In this document: positions 1-9,296 of the stretch, one piece after another
How the letters are laid out: every line of letters starts with the position of its first letter
How positions within the stretch are numbered: the first letter of the stretch is position 1
Source: Akkermansia muciniphila
GTDB taxonomy: Bacteria > Verrucomicrobiota > Verrucomicrobiia > Limisphaerales > UBA9464
Assembly (NCBI GenBank): GCA_945883815.1
Contig: CAMCYJ010000015.1
Location: 1 to 54,989 of the forward strand
Direction of reading: 5' to 3'
DNA: 54,989 nucleotides
The notes under the pieces: model-generated
The model's database searches: none
Seen by the model: only the letters and a program-made list of their open reading frames with translations
Told to the model about the DNA's origin: nothing
Program-made: the position numbers and the translations under genes

Positions 1-1397
1 ATCGGGGTGATGCCTTCGTGGGAGAAAGCCTGCTCAATTTGGTGCATCGCCGCGTGCTGGTGCCCGATGGAGCCACTTTTCGGGCGGAACGTCGGGAGGC
101 TGGATCGGAGTTCTTGGCCGGATCGGATCCGTGGTTCCATCCCGTCCAACTTGCGAGTGGTCCCGACGGGGCGCTGTATGTGGCCGATTTCTACCGACGG
201 TTTGTGGAGCATCCCGATTGGGTGGCCAAGGACGCCCGCGCCCGGGTGGATTGGTCCGAGGGCAAGGCGCATGGGCGGATCTGGCGCATCGGGCGAGAAG
301 GCCAACGTCGCGCGTTTCAAGGGCCACCGTTCCGTGCCGATGCTTCGGTGGCCTCGCTGGTGGCTGCGCTTGACACGCCCAATGGTTGGCGTCGTGACAC
401 GGCCCGGCGTCTGTTGTGGGAACGAGGGGGATCCGAGGCCTTGGGGCCGCTTCAATCCGCGGTGAACCGTTGGAATCGGCCGGAATCCCGTGTGGCGGCG
501 CTGAAGACCTGGTCGGTGCTGGGCGGTGAGGATCCGCGTTGGTTGGCGCGGTTGCTGGCCGATCCCAACGCGCGCCTCCGTGGCGCCGTGGCCCAGGTGG
601 CCGGAGAGGGGTTGGCCCGGAGATCATCCGCAGAGCAGGAATCGGCCCCGGACCGTGCATTGATCGACGCCATGCTGGGACGCTGCGATGAGCCCGACGA
701 GTCGGCTGCGCTACGGCTGGGCTTGGCCTTGGGAAGCATCGCGTCGGAATCCCACCGAGAGCCCGCCTTGCGCCGATTGTTTGAGAGGCACGAAGATCGC
801 TGGGTTCGTCTGGCCATCGCCAGCAGTTCGCGTTCGACGGTCTTCGCGGCTTCACTCCGCCTCTCGCCAGCGGCATCGGCATCGGTGCGGCCGGTCCCAA
901 GACCGGCGGTCTCCACAGTGGGCCGTTTGACCGTGCTGGAGTCCTATCGTCCGGCGCTGGCCTTGACCGGGCAACCCGTCCGGGGTGCGGCTATCGTGTC
1001 GCGCCTGTGTCTGGCCTGCCATTCTCTTCAGGGTCAGGGACAGCGCGTGGGGCCCGATTTGGCGGGAGCCAATGCCCGTTCACCGGAAACCTTGTTGCAG
1101 GACATTCTTGATCCCAATCGTCAAATCGCTCCGGATTACGCTGCTTATGAAATCATTCCCAAGACCGGGGATTCTGCGGTCGGTTTGATTGCCAGCGAAA
1201 CCGCCCAGCGCCTTACCTTGCGCCATCCGGGTGCCCCGGATTCGTCCTGGGCCCGCTCCGAGATCCGCGAGATCCGAGCCACGGGACGTTCCCTCATGCC
1301 CGAGGGTTTGGAAGAGGGTCTGAGCCATCAGGATGTGGCCGATCTCCTGGCCTTCCTTCGGGCACCGAGTGCGGATCTCTTGCCGAAGCAGCCGTGA
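1..1397 (+). CDS. PVC-type haem-binding cytochrome / membrane-bound dehydrogenase, C-terminal part (5' end outside window)
   Basis: The reading frame is already open at the window edge (first full codon at 3), so the N-terminus is missing. The first visible residues (FVGESLLNLVHR, then YVADFYRRFVEHPDWV) match the end of the beta-propeller domain of planctomycete/verrucomicrobial PVC-type dehydrogenases. A helical HEAT-like stretch of about 200 residues follows. A cytochrome c domain then carries a CLACH haem-attachment motif near bases 1007-1021, GPDLAG and a C-terminal DVADLLAFLRA helix. In this family the protein is exported and probably oxidises a sugar or alcohol, passing electrons through the haem; the substrate is unknown. 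The stop TGA at 1395-1397 overlaps the ATG of a short FG-GAP-like remnant. The family call is firm; the substrate is not inferable. Confidence 0.88.
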   Translation, partial: RGDAFVGESLLNLVHRRVLVPDGATFRAERREAGSEFLAGSDPWFHPVQLASGPDGALYVADFYRRFVEHPDWVAKDARARVDWSEGKAHGRIWRIGREGQRRAFQGPPFRADASVASLVAALDTPNGWRRDTARRLLWERGGSEALGPLQSAVNRWNRPESRVAALKTWSVLGGEDPRWLARLLADPNARLRGAVAQVAGEGLARRSSAEQESAPDRALIDAMLGRCDEPDESAALRLGLALGSIASESHREPALRRLFERHEDRWVRLAIASSSRSTVFAASLRLSPAASASVRPVPRPAVSTVGRLTVLESYRPALALTGQPVRGAAIVSRLCLACHSLQGQGQRVGPDLAGANARSPETLLQDILDPNRQIAPDYAAYEIIPKTGDSAVGLIASETAQRLTLRHPGAPDSSWARSEIREIRATGRSLMPEGLEEGLSHQDVADLLAFLRAPSADLLPKQP

Positions 1398-1516
1398 TGG
1401 AAGGGCTCGCCTCGATCCGGCCCGGGCGCTGTGGGCTGGATGGCGACGGGCGACCGGATTTGGTGGTGACGCAGAACGGGGCGCAGACTGTGTTGGGTCT
1501 GAGTCGGCGGCCTTGA
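1397..1516 (+). pseudogene. FG-GAP/VCBS-type calcium-binding remnant (39 codons)
   Basis: A 39-codon frame starts at an ATG that overlaps the cytochrome stop. Its second half reads DGDGRPDLVVTQNGAQTVL, the classic DxDGDGxxDLVV calcium-binding loop of FG-GAP/VCBS beta-propeller repeats, followed by a frame end after about ten unrelated residues. The intact family is hundreds of residues long, so this is most simply a decayed 3' fragment of an FG-GAP protein. The 160 bases up to the next gene show nothing else. It could instead be a chance similarity, but the motif is unusually specific. Confidence 0.42.
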
Positions 1517-1677
1517 ACCCAATAGGCGCTCCGCGGGATAAGGCCTGCGCCCGCATGGAAGCTCTGGGAGGTACAGCCTTGGCGCTGTGCACCAAAGGTC
1601 AGGTTGTTTGCTTCCAGAGCGGGCTTCAGACCCATTCTGCTCCGTTGGGGTTTCGTGTGTGGGGATGGAGGCGAGGC

Positions 1678-4600
1678 TCAACGCCACTGAAGGCTCAGTC
1701 GGTAGAAGGACTGGGCCTTCGGTTCTCCGGCTGGTAGCGTCCAGGTGCGGATTTCGAGGCCCCGGTTGAACGTCGTGGTGCCGGTTCGGGCCTCGGTGGG
1801 CAGCGGTTCCCAGCGTGCGAGGTCCTCCGACCGTTCCCAGAAAGCATCGGCTTGGTCGGCCGATAGGGGATGAGCGAGGGACAGGCTGGTAGAACCGTCG
1901 CCGCTCAGCCGGAAGGAGGGGCGGCGCAGGGTGGGTTGGTCTTGCGCGTCGGTGTCGCGGGTTCCCTGAAAGTACTCCTCGAGGGCATTCCAACCGTCGC
2001 CGTCGGCGTCGGTCGTCGGGGAACCATAGAAGGGCAGGGAATCGGAGGTGCCGGGGGTTCCGCCCGTGACCGTGCTGGGCCGCCAAGCGCCGGGTTCGGT
2101 GGCGTCCCGGCCGTTTACGGACGATCTCAGGGTGAGTGACGGACCGCGACCGTCGGCTTCGACGGGCCAGGGTGGGGTGTCGTCGTAGGTACAGCGGGCC
2201 ACCACACGGCCGGAAGGGCCGAGCAGGCGGACGACGCCATCACCCTGGTCCAAGTTCCCGGCAAACGTGCCCAAGACCTTGGGGCTTGGGCCGTAGCGCG
2301 CCCGGAATGCTGCGGGGTCGGCCACGAACACGGCCCGCTCTCCCGGGGCCAGGGTCAGCGCGTTGGGGACCACGGCGTCGATGTCGCCCGACAGGCGGGC
2401 CCCGCCGAGGAGTCCCCAGCGGTCGGCACTTCGATGGGCGATTTCGACGAATGCCTCGGCGTCGTTGGTACTCGGGTGATAGTGGATTTCGCTGATCTCC
2501 AGGTCGGTCTCAGCGGCGACGGCGTCAGGGGGCAGGAAGAGCGTCTCGCTCACCGCGGAGGCAATTGTGCCGATCTGCCGTTGGGCTCGGATCCGCAGAG
2601 CCCGATCGAGAGAGATGGGCCCGGAGTAGGGCAGGGCGTTGGCGGTGGGCTCCCCGGCCGGGCTGAGGGGCGTGGATCCGTCGGTGGTGTAGAAGAGGTC
2701 GGAGCCGCCGCCTGTGCCGCCGAGGGTGATCCGGGTTCCGCTCGGGAACACGCCGCCGACTGGGTCGAAGGTGACGGCTGCGTTGGGGATCGGCCTGTCG
2801 AGGCCGACTCGCCGGAAGCGGGCCAGGGCGATGGCGTGGACACGCGGCCAGTAGGTGTTCTTCATCCAGGCCATTTCAGTGATCCAGTCGCTGCGTTTGA
2901 GGGGCGTGGACTGTCGGCTGTCGCCCCAGCGCGCCGACTCGGCCACGATGCTCCGGTCGATCTCCGCCTGGCGGCGTTCCCAGCGGGCGCTGTTCTGCGA
3001 CGGGGTCAGCAGGCCGAAACCTTGTGTGAGTTCGGAGACGCGCGCGGCGAATCGGGCGCGAAAATGGGCGTTCTCGCGAAGCTTGGCGTAGAGAAAGGCG
3101 GGGGAATCCTTGGGGCCGCTGACCGACTCGAAGGCTTCGCCGGTGTAGGTCTTGGTTTCGGTCAGGGAGAGGTTCGAGATTTCTTGGTCCCAGGTGAAGA
3201 AACGAAACCCACCTCGAGTGCCGTCGCGGCCGCGGGCGCTCCACCAGTTGTGGTTCGGCCAATCGATGGCGCCCGAATAAATGTGCAGGACCATGTAGTC
3301 GATGAGGCTGTCCACCTCCAGGTGGACCGGCATGGCCGGGTCACGGGTGCCGTCGATGCGTCGACCCTGAAGCTTCCAATAAGCCGCATCGGAGCTCAGT
3401 CCGGACCCGGCCAAGGTCATCATGGCGTCCCACGCCGTGCGATTGCCGCTCTCCAACTCGCCAACATCCTTGATGATGTCGTAATCTTCCGGATTTCCGC
3501 CGAAGTTTTCCGACAACCAGGCTGCCTCGGTCCTCTCGGCCAGATTGTATTGTCCCCAGTAAAGTCCGTTGAGGAACAGGTGAACGTAGCGGCTATGTCC
3601 GCACGGCCAGCCCAGAGCCTGCTGAGTATCCTTCATCCAGACATCCCGGAGGTAGGTGGCCTTCTTGCGGGTCCAAGGTGTGGCATCTTCAACGGCCCAA
3701 CTGTCAGTCGACGAGGCTCGCAGGGTGAGTCCGTCGGACGAGGTGACCCGGGTGTCGTCGAACAGCGGGAAGCGGAGTCGGGAGGGGCCGTACTCGCGGG
3801 AGAAATTGAGGCGGAAGCTGTGCTTGCGGGCATGCCAATGCTGTCGGCTCAGACCGCCGTGAATCCGCAGTCCAGCGTCGATCTGGAAGCCGGGTCGAGG
3901 GCTCGACCCGGAGGCCGCGGGCTCGATCCACTCGGCCGACGCGGGTCGAACCCATTGCGACCCTTGGCTCGCGCTGTTGGGATAAATTCCGGTGACGGCG
4001 TCGAACAAGTCGTCCACGTCGGCGGTGATGCATACCGACGGCAAGGACTGGATCGCTTCGGGGATTCCGTAGCCCGGCGAGGTGGTCCGGATCACGTTTG
4101 GGTCCATTTCGTAATCGGCAGGGACCGGTTGGCCGGGCGTGGGACCGTAGGCGCCGTAGACGCCCCAAGTGGTCGGGTAGCCAGGCGGTTGCGCCGATTG
4201 GCGTTCGACTTGGTCGGCGAACAAATAGGTGTGGGTTTGGACCGGAGAAGGTTCTTGGTCGACTGCAAAGGCCATCGCCCGGACTGGGCCGCTGCGGGAA
4301 ACCAAGACTTCGATGGAGGCCACGCCCGAGGCGGGATCCGGATCGACACGGGTGCCATGGATGGCGGTGGGTGTGCTGCCATCCAGGGTGTACTGCAGCC
4401 GTGCTCCCGGAGTGGGGCTCGTCAGGACGATCCGGGCGGGCCCGGCAATGAAACCGCGCCCCTGGGAGAAGGTCGGTGCGGCGGTGAAGCCGGAGATCCC
4501 GGGGCCGTTGGGTTTACCCGGGCTGGGAGTTGTGAAGAAACGCTTTTCCAGAGACTGGCCCATGCGCAGTTCCGTCTGGATCAAGAAATCGGATCCCAAT

Positions 4601-6258
4601 GCTCGGTCATTGAGCCCTTCCAGAGCCAGCAGATTGGGGCCGGTCTGCAGCAGTGCCGGGGGCGAGGCCGACACCTGCCAGGCGACTCGTTGCAGTCCCT
4701 CGGCCTTCGAGCGGGACCGCTGGACGGGCACATTATCGCGAGCGACTTCCTGGCCATTGATCCATGCACGGATTCCGTCGTCGTATAGCAAGTTCAGTTG
4801 CAGCCAGTCGGGAAGCTTCCCTTCGGGGATCGTGAATGGGATGCGCAAGCGGGCTTGCGGGGTCACGCCTTGCATCGTCTTGGTCAGGTCGGTTCGGATC
4901 CACGGGCGGTAACTGCCGATCGAGGTCGCCGGCAGGCCCGCGGCCAGAGCCTGGATGTCCGCGCCCGAAAGCGCTCCGGCCCAGACGGCGACTTCGTCGA
5001 GCTTGCCCGGGTAGGAGCTGCTGCCGTTGGCTCCGCTGCCCAACCACAGCGATCGGATGGCCTGGAGTGGCGTCGCTCCCGCGCCGCTGTGCCATAGGGT
5101 TCCATTCTGCCAAATCTCCTTTCGCGGTCCGTCTTTGAGGAAGACATAATGGTTCCATTGGCCGCGCCAGCGCGAGGAGTTCAGTTCTTGGCGCGAGATG
5201 CGAGTGTCACCGGCGCAGCATCCGGAGGTGTCGAAGTAGATGACGTTGTCGGACCAGGGCAGGTGGACCTGGATGCTGCGCGAATCGCTGGAACCAGTTC
5301 CGCTGTCGAACCAGAACACACTGTGGTTCATCGGGAGCTTCGGGCCCCCAAAGGTCCACAGGCTGATCGTCACGCGGTCTCGGGCTTGCAGCAGATCGAA
5401 GGCCCCTCGGGCCGCGGCGTCCACCCGGACCGAGGCTTCAGTGCCGCCCGAACCCAAGTCCAATGCCCGGTCGCCAGGCTTGCCGGATCGCCCGCTGCCT
5501 GAGGCCGTGAACCCGGCCGGGCCGATGAGTGTTCCGTGGGCCTTGCGCCCGCTGGAGTCGAAGGCGGTCCGCCCTTGCGAGATGTCATCGAAAGTCCAGT
5601 AGCCGAGCAAGGTCTCGCCGAGATCGTCAGACAAGTCGTCGTAGCCGACGGCGGCGGTGGCGGGCAACCAACCGGAGTCGTCGAAGGGCTCGCGGATGCC
5701 GTTCCAGTCGACGACGACATCGGGTGGCGATGGCAGGCTCAGGCGGGACGCTCTCGAATCCTCCACCCGCAGTGCTGCCGTTTCCTGAAGCCCGGTACCG
5801 AAGGAGACATCCGGACGCTGTGCTGGATAGCTGGGGGCAAAGGCCGTGGCAGGGGCATTGCCTGTGGGCGGAAACAGGGCGAGGTATTCTCCACTGGCGT
5901 TGAGTTTGAAATTGGTGTGCAACGGTCGCCCGGCAACGACGCGGTTTTTGCCCGAGGCGAAGACCATCAGACGCCCCCCGCCCCGCAACACCACCCCTTC
6001 CGGAAAACGCCATTGTCCTGGGGAGCTCGCTCGATCGGTCAGACGCCAGCCGGCGAGGTTTAAAGCGCCTAGTTTCGGATTGCTGATCTCGATCCAGTCG
6101 GAGGTGTCGCCGTCTTCGTCGCGCAATCCGGTGGCGTTGTCGGCCAGGAATTCCGAAATCACCGCCTGTGGTCGGGCGGTGAAGGCCCATCCACCGACAA
6201 GGATGGGCAACAAAATGCGGCCGAGTCGGGACAGAACTCCTGGCACAGAGGGGCGCAT
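1678..6258 (-). CDS. Large secreted CotH-kinase-family surface protein with lamin-tail and LamG domains
   Basis: This 1526-residue protein starts with a signal peptide (about 1-31). Domains in order: a lamin-tail domain (about 33-150, with ISEFLADN and DWIEISN); a LamG/concanavalin-like domain (about 215-440, starting LLGYWTFDD); a chitobiase C-terminal-like segment with LQYTLDGSTPT; and a CotH kinase-like domain (about 745-1170, with GLRIHGG, YLRDVWMKD, FLNGLYWGQYNLAER and FFTWDQEISN). A second LDGSTP-like segment, a second lamin-tail domain (ISEIHYHPS, about 1290-1420) and a DADGDGWNALEEY calcium-loop motif complete it. CotH proteins phosphorylate spore-coat proteins in Bacillus; in Planctomycetes and Verrucomicrobia the architecture is common and its target unknown. 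It is a monocistronic minus-strand gene, 101 bases from the next upstream gene. Function beyond surface or exported kinase-like protein is not shown. Confidence 0.85.
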   Translation of the reverse strand: MRPSVPGVLSRLGRILLPILVGGWAFTARPQAVISEFLADNATGLRDEDGDTSDWIEISNPKLGALNLAGWRLTDRASSPGQWRFPEGVVLRGGGRLMVFASGKNRVVAGRPLHTNFKLNASGEYLALFPPTGNAPATAFAPSYPAQRPDVSFGTGLQETAALRVEDSRASRLSLPSPPDVVVDWNGIREPFDDSGWLPATAAVGYDDLSDDLGETLLGYWTFDDISQGRTAFDSSGRKAHGTLIGPAGFTASGSGRSGKPGDRALDLGSGGTEASVRVDAAARGAFDLLQARDRVTISLWTFGGPKLPMNHSVFWFDSGTGSSDSRSIQVHLPWSDNVIYFDTSGCCAGDTRISRQELNSSRWRGQWNHYVFLKDGPRKEIWQNGTLWHSGAGATPLQAIRSLWLGSGANGSSSYPGKLDEVAVWAGALSGADIQALAAGLPATSIGSYRPWIRTDLTKTMQGVTPQARLRIPFTIPEGKLPDWLQLNLLYDDGIRAWINGQEVARDNVPVQRSRSKAEGLQRVAWQVSASPPALLQTGPNLLALEGLNDRALGSDFLIQTELRMGQSLEKRFFTTPSPGKPNGPGISGFTAAPTFSQGRGFIAGPARIVLTSPTPGARLQYTLDGSTPTAIHGTRVDPDPASGVASIEVLVSRSGPVRAMAFAVDQEPSPVQTHTYLFADQVERQSAQPPGYPTTWGVYGAYGPTPGQPVPADYEMDPNVIRTTSPGYGIPEAIQSLPSVCITADVDDLFDAVTGIYPNSASQGSQWVRPASAEWIEPAASGSSPRPGFQIDAGLRIHGGLSRQHWHARKHSFRLNFSREYGPSRLRFPLFDDTRVTSSDGLTLRASSTDSWAVEDATPWTRKKATYLRDVWMKDTQQALGWPCGHSRYVHLFLNGLYWGQYNLAERTEAAWLSENFGGNPEDYDIIKDVGELESGNRTAWDAMMTLAGSGLSSDAAYWKLQGRRIDGTRDPAMPVHLEVDSLIDYMVLHIYSGAIDWPNHNWWSARGRDGTRGGFRFFTWDQEISNLSLTETKTYTGEAFESVSGPKDSPAFLYAKLRENAHFRARFAARVSELTQGFGLLTPSQNSARWERRQAEIDRSIVAESARWGDSRQSTPLKRSDWITEMAWMKNTYWPRVHAIALARFRRVGLDRPIPNAAVTFDPVGGVFPSGTRITLGGTGGGSDLFYTTDGSTPLSPAGEPTANALPYSGPISLDRALRIRAQRQIGTIASAVSETLFLPPDAVAAETDLEISEIHYHPSTNDAEAFVEIAHRSADRWGLLGGARLSGDIDAVVPNALTLAPGERAVFVADPAAFRARYGPSPKVLGTFAGNLDQGDGVVRLLGPSGRVVARCTYDDTPPWPVEADGRGPSLTLRSSVNGRDATEPGAWRPSTVTGGTPGTSDSLPFYGSPTTDADGDGWNALEEYFQGTRDTDAQDQPTLRRPSFRLSGDGSTSLSLAHPLSADQADAFWERSEDLARWEPLPTEARTGTTTFNRGLEIRTWTLPAGEPKAQSFYRLSLQWR

Positions 6259-6359
6259 GGCGGTAAGGCCGAGCCTATCAATGGCCGTCTGCGATGTCTT
6301 GCCCCAACCGGGATCTCAAGCGGAGCTGCGAAAGCGTGGGCAGCGTGCGTGAGTGGTTG

Positions 6360-7136
6360 TTATTGAGCCGCTGGCAGACGCGTCAGGATGGCGTCCCAGA
6401 AGCGGATCCGTTCTTCGATGGCCGCAGTGGCCGCGTTCGCTGCTTCATCCCACTTCTGTGGATCCTCCCCGCAAAGGCGATCCATCATGCGTCGGGCCAG
6501 CTGTCCGTGGTGCCCACCGTCGAGGGCGATGTGCCGCTCGAGGTAGTACCGCAACAAGCCGAACTGGGAATGCCCCGATGCGACCAGCGTGTTCACCAGT
6601 GGCAGGAACATTTCCGGGATCACATCTTCCCGTCCGTAGGTGAAGGCGGCAGCCGTTTCGTGGAGTTGGCCGGTGCAAGCCAGCTTCAAGGTGAACCCGG
6701 TGAATTCTCGAACGCCCGCAGGCAGTCCGGTTCGTGCAAGGGCTGATTCCGGTGATTCGCCTGCCTGGATGGAGTTCAAGAAGGCATCGATCGCCGAAGT
6801 GTCGGCGCCGGCCTCGCGCATGGCTCGGTGATAGAGTTCGAAGTGGCTGAAACGCTCGCCATCGGGTCCAAGATCGGATTCTTCGCCGCAGACGATTTCG
6901 TTGATGAGAAACCGCACTTCCGAATCACCCACGGGCATCCAGGGAAGTTTTACGCAGGTCAGGTCCCGCTGCAGCCGTTTGAGCAACGACATGAAATCCC
7001 AGACGGCGAAGACGTGGGACTCAAGGAAGGTGCGGATCGCTGCCGGTCGGTCCACACGTTGGTAGATCGGGTGCTGCAGCAGGCGCAGACGCACCGCTTC
7101 TGTGCGGGAGTGAATGAGGTCAGGACGTATTTCCAT
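6360..7136 (-). CDS. DUF3050 family protein (haem-oxygenase-like fold)
   Basis: About 258 residues, all helical and soluble, resembling DUF3050 throughout. Recognisable stretches are HPIYQRVDRPAAIRTFLESH, VWDFMSLLKRLQRDLTC, NEIVCGEESDLGPDG, SHFELYHRAM and the late HIALDGGHHGQLARRMM. Conserved His and Glu residues fit the haem-oxygenase-like/TenA-like superfamily, but no reaction has been established for the family. The ATG at 7136 (protein beginning MEIRPDL) was chosen; a TTG at 7160 would add eight residues and neither has a convincing ribosome-binding site. The gene stands alone between the CotH gene and the serine hydrolase, all on the minus strand. Confidence 0.75.
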   Translation of the reverse strand: MEIRPDLIHSRTEAVRLRLLQHPIYQRVDRPAAIRTFLESHVFAVWDFMSLLKRLQRDLTCVKLPWMPVGDSEVRFLINEIVCGEESDLGPDGERFSHFELYHRAMREAGADTSAIDAFLNSIQAGESPESALARTGLPAGVREFTGFTLKLACTGQLHETAAAFTYGREDVIPEMFLPLVNTLVASGHSQFGLLRYYLERHIALDGGHHGQLARRMMDRLCGEDPQKWDEAANAATAAIEERIRFWDAILTRLPAAQ

Positions 7137-7230
7137 GGATGACGCAATCACAAGCACCAATCGCCCGGAAAACCACTGGGGTCAACGGGGCCCTGGAAAC
7201 GGAGTCAGAAGATGAACCGATGGCTCTGGC

Positions 7231-8760
7231 TCACTGGTGACCTTGGATGGATGCACCGGGCGATCCACCGAACCGCACTTGGGAGCGGGGGGTGAGTGTC
7301 AGTTCGTGATCGGTGAACTTCAGCGTGTAGGTCGTCTGGAAGGGAGTACCACGGGCACAGATCTTGATGGTCCAGGTGTCGTCCGAGGTCCACGCAGCGC
7401 TCGCGCCGAGAGCTTCGTCCCCGAAGGAGCCGATGGGCCCGCGCGGGGCATCGCCCAAATGTCCATGGCCGGTCATCCAACGGGCATGACCGCAGCGGAG
7501 CGACTCTGTTTTGCCAGAAAAGGTACGGGTCAAGAGCCACCCCTCCGGCCCGGAGGCCTCCAGGGTGAGTGATTCGAGGCCGCTGTCATTGGTCCCAAAT
7601 CGGAAGGTCTTGCCCAGCACGGCACTCGCGACGGGTGAGGTGGTGCCGCCCGAGGGCATGCGGACCTGAAGTCCCAGCAAACGACGCTCCAGGCGTTCCC
7701 GGGCAGAGGCATCGGCTTTCAGAGGGGCCTTGTGGAAGGCCGGCAGCAGGGTGTCCCAAAGTTGGTTGAGAAGGCCCGCCATGTCGCTGACGCCGCTGGT
7801 GACCGCGATGACCGCGTCGTGTTCCGGTAGGACAATGCAGAACTGGCCGAAGGCTCCGTCGCCGCGGAAGGCCCCGTGCCGACAACGCCAGAACTGGTAG
7901 CCGTAGCCTTGTTCCCAATCGCTGTCCGGGTTGCTGCCGTTGGACATTTGCCGGGAAGTCGCAGTGCGCACCCAGTCGGCATCAATTCGTTGTCGGCCTT
8001 CCCACTTGCCGCCTTGCAAGTAGAGTTGCCCGAACTTGGCGATGTCTTCCGTGCGTAGTCGCAAGCCATAGCCGCCCAGACTGATGCCTTGGAAATTGGT
8101 GTCCCAACGCGCCCCGGTGATGCCCAAGGGAGCCAAGAGGCGAGGTTGCAGGTATTCGAGCGTCGACATCCCGCTGACCTTCTGGACCAGTGCCGACTGC
8201 ATGAAGGTGGCCGGCGTATTGTATTTGAAATGGGTGCCCGGCTTGTGGGGAACCGGTTGGGCTAGAAAAGACCGGGCTGATATCTGACCGGGAGCGATTG
8301 TAGGCTCGTCTTGATGACCCGTGCTCATGGTCAGGAGGTCCCGGACTCGCATGGCTTGGAGATTTCCGCTGGGTTTTTCCGGGCCGTCCGATCCCAAGTG
8401 CTTCAGCACCGGATCTTCCACACGCAGCAATCCCTCTCCGACGGCCAGGCCAACCGCGGTCGAGGTAAAGCTTTTGCTGAGAGAATACAGCTCGTGCGGG
8501 GTTTCCGCGTCATACGGCCCCCACCAACCTTCGGCCACCACATACCCATGTCGGACAATCATCAGGCTGTGGACCTGTTCCACCCGGTCGAGGGTGTCGA
8601 TGGCCGACAATAGCGCGGCCGATGAAACCCCCTGACGCTCCGGAGCGCTGCGCGGCAGGTGGGCTGTGGCCGCCTGAAGGCACGGGCCCGAGTGCAGAAC
8701 CCAGGCGACCGTTGCGGCCGCCCAAGCCTGACACACCGTGCTGAACTGGGGGATTTTCAT
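7231..8760 (-). CDS. Secreted serine hydrolase, class C beta-lactamase/penicillin-binding-protein fold
   Basis: A 509-residue exported protein. The N-terminus (MKIPQFSTV...) has a hydrophobic segment ending near residue 31, so the ATG at 8760 is preferred over an upstream ATG at 8808 that would add 16 residues before the signal peptide. The SxxK nucleophile motif is S93-L-S-K96 in YSLSKSFTSTAVGLA; the YxN motif is seen in FKYNTPATFM; a GYGYQFW segment follows. The last about 150 residues form an extra beta-rich domain. The family covers esterases, D-aminopeptidases and beta-lactamase-like enzymes, and the substrate cannot be deduced. It is probably periplasmic or extracellular. Confidence 0.82.
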   Translation of the reverse strand: MKIPQFSTVCQAWAAATVAWVLHSGPCLQAATAHLPRSAPERQGVSSAALLSAIDTLDRVEQVHSLMIVRHGYVVAEGWWGPYDAETPHELYSLSKSFTSTAVGLAVGEGLLRVEDPVLKHLGSDGPEKPSGNLQAMRVRDLLTMSTGHQDEPTIAPGQISARSFLAQPVPHKPGTHFKYNTPATFMQSALVQKVSGMSTLEYLQPRLLAPLGITGARWDTNFQGISLGGYGLRLRTEDIAKFGQLYLQGGKWEGRQRIDADWVRTATSRQMSNGSNPDSDWEQGYGYQFWRCRHGAFRGDGAFGQFCIVLPEHDAVIAVTSGVSDMAGLLNQLWDTLLPAFHKAPLKADASARERLERRLLGLQVRMPSGGTTSPVASAVLGKTFRFGTNDSGLESLTLEASGPEGWLLTRTFSGKTESLRCGHARWMTGHGHLGDAPRGPIGSFGDEALGASAAWTSDDTWTIKICARGTPFQTTYTLKFTDHELTLTPRSQVRFGGSPGASIQGHQ

Positions 8761-8928
8761 GCTGAAGGTTGGCCGTAAACCGATTCCATCGACAAGAACG
8801 GTCCGCATTTCCAGTCATCGAGTGAGACGGACAAAAGTTTCAACAGAGGGTCGGAGAAAGCTAGCCGTACCCAGTGCATCGGATGTTCGCTGGACTCCAT
8901 TGTTGGATCGCCAATCCTTTCATCTGAG

Positions 8929-9252
8929 GTGCTCTTCAGATTGTGCCGTTTCACCGAGGAACTGGTGGGCAATGCCATTCGTCATGGTGGCACCCAGATC
9001 GTGCGGATCCATCTTGGGGCTGACGCCGCGCTTTCCACGGTCTGGGTGACCGTGGAAGACGATGCCAAGGGGTTCGACCCCGACAATCACTCCGAAGGAT
9101 TTGGCCTTCAGAACATGGGTGGATTTGCCCGTCGTTCCAAGGGGTCCTTGAGCATTGTGCGGCGTCAACCTCGGGGCCTGAGCATCCGGCTCAGTATCCC
9201 GGTTACTCCTGGCAAGCAGACGGCCGTTGTCAGTTCCGACCTCTCTCAGTGA
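8929..9252 (+). pseudogene. Orphan HATPase fragment of a sensor histidine kinase
   Basis: From a GTG at 8929 the frame encodes 107 residues that are almost exactly one HATPase_c domain. The N box is EELVGNAIRH, the G1 box is EDDAKGFDP and the G2 region is GFGLQNMGGFARR, as in NarX/LiaS/DesK-type kinases. No phospho-acceptor (DHp) helix or sensor domain precedes it: the open frame upstream (from about 8779) has no resemblance to a kinase and no good start. No response regulator gene is adjacent. It is most likely the 3' remnant of a degraded kinase, although a free-standing anti-sigma-like ATPase cannot be excluded. Confidence 0.5.
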
Positions 9253-9296
9253 GGGTCGCTCCTCGGCCTCGGTGGCTGAAACGGCTTTAAGCCCCC

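Noticed and set aside
2434..4788. 784-codon plus-strand frame
   Set aside because: It is antisense to the CotH gene, with low-complexity Gly/Arg/Val-rich translation and no motif; a shadow frame of GC-rich coding DNA.
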